The position numbers and the translations under genes were made by a program. A DNA stretch of 64,000 nt from Saccharina japonica (lineage: Eukaryota; Sar; Phaeophyceae; Laminariales; Laminariaceae), in NCBI GenBank assembly GCA_008828725.1, contig MEHQ01002813.1, forward strand, positions 418,141 to 482,140. The letters are read 5' to 3'. Under the pieces are notes generated by a model, which was not told the DNA's origin, made no database searches, and saw only the letters and a program-made list of their open reading frames with translations. Shown here piece after piece: positions 56,301 to 64,000 of this stretch (the first letter of the stretch is position 1; the number at the start of each line of letters is the position of its first letter).

Positions 56301-57966
56301 AACGTCTTTGCTGGGTGCGGTTGCTGCACACGAGTACGAGCGATTCATGCTCACAAGCGGAGAGGCTATCACCGAGCGGGAAACTCGTGCCAGAGGGGTT
56401 CATATCCAGCTTGCTCACCAGAAACATATTGCCGGAAATGGCGACCGGGGTCGGGACGACGATGGCCCCTTGGTCAACACGTCAACGTTCCCGCTCAATA
56501 GACTCACGCTCGGTGACATATGTCCTCCAGAATTCGGCAAGGACAATGGCAGACGTTGCGGGAACTGGACAGAGAGGAGGGGCCCCTTCTTCCATGCGTG
56601 ACCCTTTTTGGAGCTTGGGAAAGGCCAATAGATATAGGGTTATGGGAGGACGGTGTCGGAATACAGGACAACGCCACCTCTTTCTGCCTTGCCTTTCCCA
56701 TGTCGTACGCCTTAGATACATCGGAATTCCGACATGCCCAATCGGGTGCGTATCCAATCTATATCAAAGACAACGTCTAGCAACACCCGGTCTACGTGTA
56801 GTTGAGGTTCGAGCTACCCCCGACTCGAAACAGAGAGGGCCGCGACATGAGCGGGGGATGGCTCGTATCTTAAGTAACGGGTGATTGGGTCCATTGTGTC
56901 CAGGCAGGGGAATGGTCTGTTGATGAGTTCCACGTCCGGTTGCGGATTGAAGAAGCCACAGGCGCCGAAGGGGGGGATGTCATGAATAAGGAGTGGGAAG
57001 ATGCGGCGTCGTTCTTTTTTTGAAGACCACAGTCCGAATTCCAGCACAATAGTGTCATTACCCTTGGACTGGAACGGGTCACGCAGAAAACAAGACGCAG
57101 CCCACACTTGCGTTCCAACAATATCCTGCGCTGTACCTGCTGAACCATACAGGACACCGTAGAGGGCGAGTCCGGTTAGCGCCGAGGTTGACGTGTTGAG
57201 CAAGGAGCTATCGCTGGGTGGCGCCTCTGCCCGCCATCTCCAGCCATGTTGCTCGAGTCAACTAGCTCGACGTGATCCCTGCCAGTGCGAGGTGTATGCT
57301 CATTGGTAGCCTGGTGCCGTGTGAACGTGCACTGCTCGTCCTCGTGTGTCGCAGCAAGTTCGAAACGAAGTCGCGGGCATCCCCACCTTGTGCAAGTCGG
57401 TTTGCGGCATGCAATCCCTGACGAGGTGATAAATGACAATTGACGACAACCGCAAGCATCCGGCGTAAACAGTCTGTAGGCGAGCATGCATATCGACTTT
57501 CACCCACAGACTCTCTCCACCATACGTTTGAGGTAGTCGTCGATTGCCACCCGTCCCTTTCTTAGAGCCTGCACGTAGCAAGTGGGTTGGGCACGGTAAA
57601 TATGCCCGCGACGTCTTCGCCATGACCTCATGCGGCACACGAGCACGGAAATAAAAGCCTACATGCCGGAAGGCCCCCAACGAGCGGACAACTCGTGTCG
57701 GCGAGACATGCGTCGCGATCTTTGACCCCAGTAACGTGGCTGGAGGTGGCGATCGGAGGCGGTGACTACGACACGTTCAAAGTTTACATATCAACGTTCT
57801 TGCAGAAACGACTCGCGCCCAATAGTATCCGGTAGAGTTCGGCAGGCACAACGGCGGAAGTAGCTGAAACCGCGCGAGATCGTTCGTCCCCTTGTTCCCT
57901 GTGTGGCGTTTTCCCATGCCAAGGGTAATGACACTACTGCTGTGGCGGCCTTGTCACCCCGGTGTC

Positions 57967-58170
57967 TTAGATACAAGGACAACGCCGCCTCTTCCCATAC
58001 GTTTCCCATGTTGTCCGCCGTTGATTCTTCCAGCTTCTGGCGGGCCCCATTGAACATAGATCCAATCCATGTCCGAGGACACTCGTCAGAAGCTGGAAGT
58101 AAACCAGCCAGGCCAATAAGGGAACAACGCGGGAAGAGGCAGCGTTATCCTTGTATGCGAGACTGGAGTC
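57967..58170. repeat. Interrupted inverted repeat
   Basis: TACAAGGACAACGCCGCCTC with TTCCC pairs with GGGAAGAGGCAGCGTTATCC with TTGTA, and TTCCAGCTTCTGGCG pairs with TCAGAAGCTGGAAG. Part of the left arm is collinear with sequence at 56660-56780. Confidence 0.5.
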
Positions 58171-61100
58171 TTGCCAGATTGCGGCGACTACGACGGCCAA
58201 CGAAACGTGAACCGCGCGGGAAGAGAAGGTATTTTCTTCTTCCCGTGGCTCAGGCGACGCAACAGCGCGACCCAACTCCGTGGTTCGGCCACTCCGGTAT
58301 CTCAGTTTCATCATGAGCCGGCAGCGGCTCGTGGCTGGAGTAGAAATACGTGCATCCTTTGAAGAGTTCCTGGTCTGGATCTCCAGAGGAAAAGTGGCGA
58401 CAGATGGCGGCCGAGAAAGGCGACGGGAATGGTTTTTCCCGGACGCCGCTATCTACCTCGGCAATATGCACCGGAACGGCGCCATTATGTGCGGCCTCTC
58501 TCATGGTAGATGGCCAAGGCGGTGTGTCTAACATTTATGAATGTCGTGTGGCGCTCACTCCGTAGCTTACCGTCCAGAGAGGGTTGTAGCGGCGGGTAAT
58601 AACAACTTTTTAAAGCGTCACACGTGAACCCCAGCGATCAGGCGTCGCGTGATCGTAGCATTTAAACGGCAACGTAGCACCTGTCAGATACTTGCCACCC
58701 CGGCCTCCGCCGCACCGTGCCACTGGGGTTTCAATAGCACCCCTATACAGGGCGGTTCAGGATCGAACAGCATTTTCGTCTGCCAGGTACAACTATTTTG
58801 TGATGATCTGGAAATATGATACGCGCTATCGACTAGCCCAATACGTTCGTTTTTTGTTTTCGTGTGCGTGCTGTTGTGCACGGCTGCCACGCGTCTCCTG
58901 GTCAGAGTCTCAACGCCACAAGCAACTTGAACAAGGTGCAGACGCCTGCGCTATATACTCGCCAGTGTCGTCACCAGCATCAAATTTTTATTCTTGAGGC
59001 CGTACGCCCTGGCTCACAGAGTATTGGTACGCTGGTGCCTTCTTCTCCTCGCGCAAGTTGGTCACGCCCAATGTCGGAGCAGGGGGCGCCTCCGCGATCA
59101 GCCCATACTGCGAGCCACGCTTCTTCTGGTGGTAGTGGCTGTAAATATTTTTCACAGGGACACGACGTCTCTTGCGTGCGAACACTCCGCGAGCCAGGGC
59201 GTATAATATACAACAACTCACGCTGCTGCTGGATCTACTGGCGGATAGCCTCGCGTCCCCTTCTCAGGGCCTAAACGCAAATAACGACTTGGGCAAGGTG
59301 AAGGAGCCGGCGCAGTTGACTCGCCAATACCGCTAGGAGCACCGCGCTCCAGACATTCTACATGCCTTGGCTCGCGGGCAGTTGGCACGCCAGCATCTTC
59401 GTCCCGCTGCCAAATGTTATATGTACAATCTCGGAGGAGGGGATACGTGTTCATCAACACGACCGCCAGCGGCAGCGTGAAGGAAAACTAAAGCACGCTG
59501 CTGTTGGCGGTAGTGAAAGACGGCCACGCGTCCGCTTCTCTGAGGCTGGACATCAACGACTTGCGCAAGGAGGCGGACACGATGGCGTACTAACAGTCCC
59601 CGAGACAGGGCATGTCAAACCCACGCTGCTGCTGGCGGTAGTATCGGGCGCTCACGCACCCCCTCCTGAGGACGTGGACGCCACAAACGACTTTCGCGAT
59701 GTGAAGGCACTGATGCATTATCCCCCGCGACCCAGCGCACGCATCATCAGAGCTGTACGCTTCGGTTGGCGGTAGTGAAAGGTTGGAACGCTTTTCTTCC
59801 TGGAGGCCGGCACGCGACGAGCGTATTGTGCAAGGCGTCGACGCTCACGAGGTATTTGCCAGAACGTGCTGTGGTACACTCACATGAGACGGGAGCTCAC
59901 ATAACTCATATGCCCTCCAACGAGCAGTCAACGCGCGCTGCATAGTTCAGGTCGAACTCTTTGGCCCGAGAAACATGGCCGGAGATGGCGGTTGGAGGCC
60001 GTGATAAACGCTTGCTCAACACGTCGGCTTCCCCGCTCTAAAGACCCGCATCATCATAGCGTCCCGAAGCATCAGGCAGACACAGCGGATGAAGTGGCAG
60101 CAACAGCGCAGGGAGGCCCCTTCCTTTGCGTGTGACCTGTAAAGGGCCAAAGGTAATGGCACCGTTGTGCAGACAGTTTGACAGCCGTGTCGCATACGAG
60201 GAAAACGTGACCTTTTCCCATGTCTTCATCATGTCATAATTAAGTGTTTCTTGCGGCTTCTGGCCGCCGGCATCGGAAGCGGACCCCTACAATATTGACC
60301 ATAATCTCCACATGGATTCACTCAACGTTTAGTTGAGATCAGAGATACTCCCCGCTTTGGAGAGCGGGGACGGTGTCCTAATCGGGGGGGTAACTCGTAT
60401 CGCAACTAAAAGACGATTGAATATGTTGTGGAGGTTTATGAACTAGGTTGAGACGGTCTGCCCCCGATGGCGCCCACCAGAAGCCAGGATAAGTAGTACA
60501 ACGTACCTCAACGCTAACACAACGCACTGCAGAATGGACAGTCCTCAGTTGTACTAACCTTGTTCGAGTTCGACAGCCCCATCTGTTTAGAGTCAATGCC
60601 GCCGTTGCAGCTGGCATGGTAGCGAATGGTGGAGTGCACGACGCGATTTTGTAACCGGATGCTTGCCCTGGTACCCCGCCAGTCCCTGCAAGGCTCGAGC
60701 ATGCGGTGGACACGCCGTATGCATACGCGGGCAGGACGGTGACGTTATGACTTCTGGGAAGGCCACGGCATGATGGGGCTGAAATATTATGCAACTTCTC
60801 GCAAAACCATCACCAGCGTAAATACGGGGTCATAATTCGTCGCGCGACATGACCAACACTGTAGGTTTAGGCCATGAACAAACTATGTCAGCACTATATT
60901 ATCCCCGCGCGGGGTTCCTGGAGCAGGCATAAGGCGGAGAAATAATGTGACCGAGTGTATAGAATATGCATGATCGGTGATTCCTAATCATCTCATTTAA
61001 TATACTTCGAAGTCTGTTCGAAGTCTGTTGTTAAGCACACGGCAACAACATATATATGTAAACCAGGTGCCCAAAGAGTTATTCAATTGTGATACGGTCC

Positions 61101-62801
61101 CGACATTGGATTGACCGTATTTTCTCCAGTGGCACCGATCCGGCGTGTCCCATGTCCGCTTCAAGTGCGTTGGCGCACTAGCGCACGGCACCCCATGACT
61201 CTACAGTTGTTTGGCAGCCGGAATAGACGCCGCACCTGAGCGACGGACGGGGCAAGCGTATTACAGTGAAGCTTCGCGAGCCATCTCGGTCAGGATGACA
61301 AACGCGCGTTTTTGTGGACAGTGGGCGCTGACAGCTACCCGTGACCTCCTCCGAGATTGACGCGAAAACCTTGCTTAAGCCCTTAATGACGCCAGCTTAC
61401 CAACACCTGACGAGGCAGTGCATACAGGATAACTGAGCAACGTTGCTGCTAGTCGTACATGCTCATGACCACGCGTCTCCTCCTTACAGTTTCAACGCCT
61501 CGAACACCATGCTCAAGGAGGAGATATGCTTACGACGTACCAACATCCCCCGAGCCAGTGCGTGGAGGGTATACAAAACCGTAAACACCTGCTATGCTAT
61601 TGCTGGCTGTACTAGCGGGTGGCCACTTACCGATTTAACGCCAAGGACGCTGTTCACTAGGTGAAGGCGCCGGGGACGTCTTCGATTGAACCCCCCACGC
61701 CACACGAGGAAGAGACGAGCAAGCTGGCATTTGCCGTGCTTGTGTGCCGCAGAGTCTTCTCGAAACGATATCGCGGCCGTCTTCACCTCGTGCAAGTCGT
61801 CGGTTTCGTGCAGACCCTGAGGAGTGGACGCGTGGCTATCGGCCAGGCCAACAATATCAACAAGGATATCAGTACTACAGTACATACTTTCTTAGCTTTA
61901 ACTGTATGAAAACGGTTTAAGGCGTTCAGCCCACCTTGGTCGGCGTTGCTGTGACGCTTGGGTTTGCATTCGAAGTTGTAATCGAGAGCGCCATGCGCAA
62001 ACCGATGTACTGCACCCGTGCCGGCACCGCTGTCATATACGAGCGGGCTGTGGACATACGACACGGACAATAAAATGAAAGTATCCCCAAAGACACAACA
62101 TACGAGTGAAGAAATGCATGTGATGCAACGACTCTCAGAGACAATGGCGAGGGCCTGAGGGGCCTGGCACTGTCGTGACACCACAAATAGAGCCGTTCCG
62201 GCTTTATTACACGCTCGGCGGGGGACGCATCGGTGCTTGCTTCTGGCACTCAGTTGCACAGCGGCCATCATTGGCGTGGTCGGTATGGAAAAGTCAGCGC
62301 CTCTGTGCCGAAAAACCTCAGGGCGTCATACTTTAGCAACGCGTCATCTGGCCCTAAAGTCAAGTGTGACATCGCCGTCCAGAGTCTACATGCGCCGAGA
62401 ATAGAATGCGTCTCCTCGCCGAGGATACGCATGCTATTCTCACCGCTTGTCGAAATCTGGACGACGATTTCTGGTTTCGCTATGGAGGCAGATGGCGCAT
62501 TGCCAAATTCTGATGCCCTGATGTCATTCGACGCGGGGGCACCGACCGACTCCCCAACGACCAACCCCAGTAACGCCCGCCATGCAAATGACTGCCGAAA
62601 GCAACAACAGACGTTTTCCCCACCGAGCCTCTTGGCCAACTTTTGGGATCCCTTGCGTGTACCCGGGAAATGCTTAGACACGTCTGGCGGCGTTACGTGT
62701 ATATAGTGTGGTGGTGTACGGCCGTTTACGTATTTCATTCCCGGTTACCGATTTGATCTTGTTCCGCATCTTTGCTTCATATTGCGCGCAACGCTTTACT
62801 T

Positions 62802-62832
<31 letters not shown>

Positions 62833-63439
62833 CTCTGCTCCTATTACCACTACTACTACTGCTGCTGCCACCACTACCAATATGGTATGGTATTGTCCCC
62901 ACGTGTTCGTTCGGGAGGAAACGCAAGGCGTCGACAGAGTACAGGTGAGTGAGCGGGAGTTGCATGGTTGTCGATTCCTTCTTGTGTTGCGGAGAAACCT
63001 CTTTCAGAGCGACACGACAGATCCCAGCGCCCCTTTTTAGTATCAGCTAGTACTCATGTCCGACCGTAACAAACACACTTCTACAGGCCTGGTTGCCCTT
63101 GAGACCCTTCCAGATCCAGGTGTTACACCCACGGCAACGAAGTATTCGGTGGGTATCGAGGGAAGCGAGGGAGGGCATACATAAAGCTTTAAAACAAACT
63201 ACAAAATAAACGTAGACGCTACGCAACGGCTGGCGTCTGCATGTGCTGTGCCTCCTACCATATGTTGTATTATTGTGTATGTAACGACATACATCGAAGA
63301 TATTCGAGGGCACGGGGGGAAGTTTGCCTTTGGTGGTTTACGTTCGGATATCAAGACCAGCGCCGAAACGGCCTTTTTCATTTGACCGTACCTTCTTGTG
63401 GCTGATGCTATGATATGGGGGTATGTACTATATACCTCC

Positions 63440-63682
63440 ATTCTCACTCTAGCCTTAATTCCACACGAGCGAGTGGCTCTGTACCTTACTAAAAGTACCT
63501 GAAAGTGTTGTATTGGCGCAGCATCACAAACAACGTCATGACGGGGCAGGTTATTTACACCAAACAAGCTAAACACCTAACATTTCAAAGACAAACAGTA
63601 GTCACTCGGTCGAGAGGCTTTGGGCAACTGAAGCCAAACTAACCTCTAAACATATGACCCCCCTACCGTATCACTCACCGGT
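63440..63682 (+). mobile_element. MITE-B relic
   Basis: It keeps CGAGCGAGTGGCTCTGTACC, AGTAGTCACTCGGTCGAGAG and CCCCCCTACCGTATCACTC near the right end; the left terminal repeat is missing. Confidence 0.5.
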
Positions 63683-64000
63683 CTGGCGTCCTATTTATTC
63701 CGCCTCGGGTCGTTTGACGCATTGGCGAACGGCGTCCCAAGACGTATTTGCTGCTGTGACAGCCACAGCAACCATTCTTGATCGACGGACGCAGAAGAGT
63801 CATTATCAACACTCCGCGAGCGAGTGCGTGCATGATCGCCAAAGCCCACTGCTGCGGACGGTACTGGAGGATGGTCCACACGTTTCTTCGTCAGGGCCTG
63901 AACGCCGCGATAAGCTCGCACAGACGGAGGCGCAATAAAACCATCAGTGGCATCGCCAGCGGCAATTATCGCTTCATTTTGCCGCACGCTCTGGCTCACG

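Larger units (their letters stand above)
55030..63930. repeat. Scrambled array of about 100-base units, both orientations
   Basis: A consensus around CACGCGTCTCCTCCTGAGG, AACGCCACAAACGACTTGCG and CAAGGTGAAGGCGCC recurs at about 58865, 59220, 59490, 59620, 61435 and 63800 on plus, and about 55090, 55700, 57345 and 61735 on minus. A partner segment (ATGGCCGGAGATGGCGG and relatives) occurs near 55570, 56425, 57235, 57735 and 59975. Several units give similar translations in one frame (LAVV, HATND, VKAP), but none is open for long. Its origin is unrecognised. Confidence 0.5.

Noticed and set aside
60514..60702. Possible exon on minus ending SNSNK before GTTAGT
   Set aside because: A donor-like and an acceptor-like site are present, but no neighbouring exon, motif or similar copy supports it.
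40489..64000. Integrated large DNA virus, as known in some brown algae
   Set aside because: Such insertions are dense with intact open frames. Here frames are short, broken and repeated, and no capsid, polymerase or helicase motif was seen.

Overview
This is a nuclear eukaryotic window. It has no operons or bacterial-type gene density. Its one complete gene is split into ten exons by introns of about 0.4 to 2.6 kb, with GTGAG-type donors and nearly all junctions in phase 0. Small non-autonomous transposons, a tRNA-headed SINE and microsatellites fill the introns and spacers. Together these suggest an intron-rich alga or other stramenopile, possibly a brown alga. That is inference: no rRNA, plastid or other taxonomic marker is present.

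Region 1 (1-24.8 kb) holds two convergent paralogues of a secreted GDSL-type (SGNH) esterase/lipase. On the plus strand only the last two exons of one copy are visible (2298-2432 and 3845-4114). On the minus strand a complete second copy can be assembled from ten exons between 24780 and 11893. It gives a 427-residue protein with a signal peptide, the GDS nucleophile block, a GxN block, a six-cysteine insert and a terminal DxxH block. Its introns are packed with a MITE family (called MITE-A here; ends GACGCRTGCTACGRTAGAGG), a TTAA-flanked hairpin element, a TA-flanked element and a SINE. Several are nested in one another.

Region 2 (24.8-40.5 kb) is largely non-coding. It contains AGC and AT-rich microsatellites, SINE copies, a perfect 239-bp inverted repeat pair (36241-36479 / 37579-37817) and a repeat present once with and once without a SINE (about 34240 and 37140). 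It also has two copies of a tiny protein-like motif, MSFDEI-ELTAVV, tRNA-like A-box elements near 39.4 and 39.65 kb, and one proline/glycine-rich open frame (33313-33975).

Region 3 (40.5-64 kb) differs in texture. It is nearly free of simple repeats until 62.8 kb and has no convincing intact gene. It is built from old, diverged, repeated segments in both orientations. Some still give recognisably similar translations, including a C-x2-C-x17-C-x2-C finger resembling half a LIM domain at 42.4 kb and its broken relative at 51.9 kb. A 393-bp foldback element (44762-45154) and further MITE-A copies are embedded here. The 55-64 kb part is a scrambled array of one family of about 100-bp units.

The clearest results are the assembled GDSL gene and the layered transposon history. 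The nested insertions establish the element ends and target duplications directly from the sequence.
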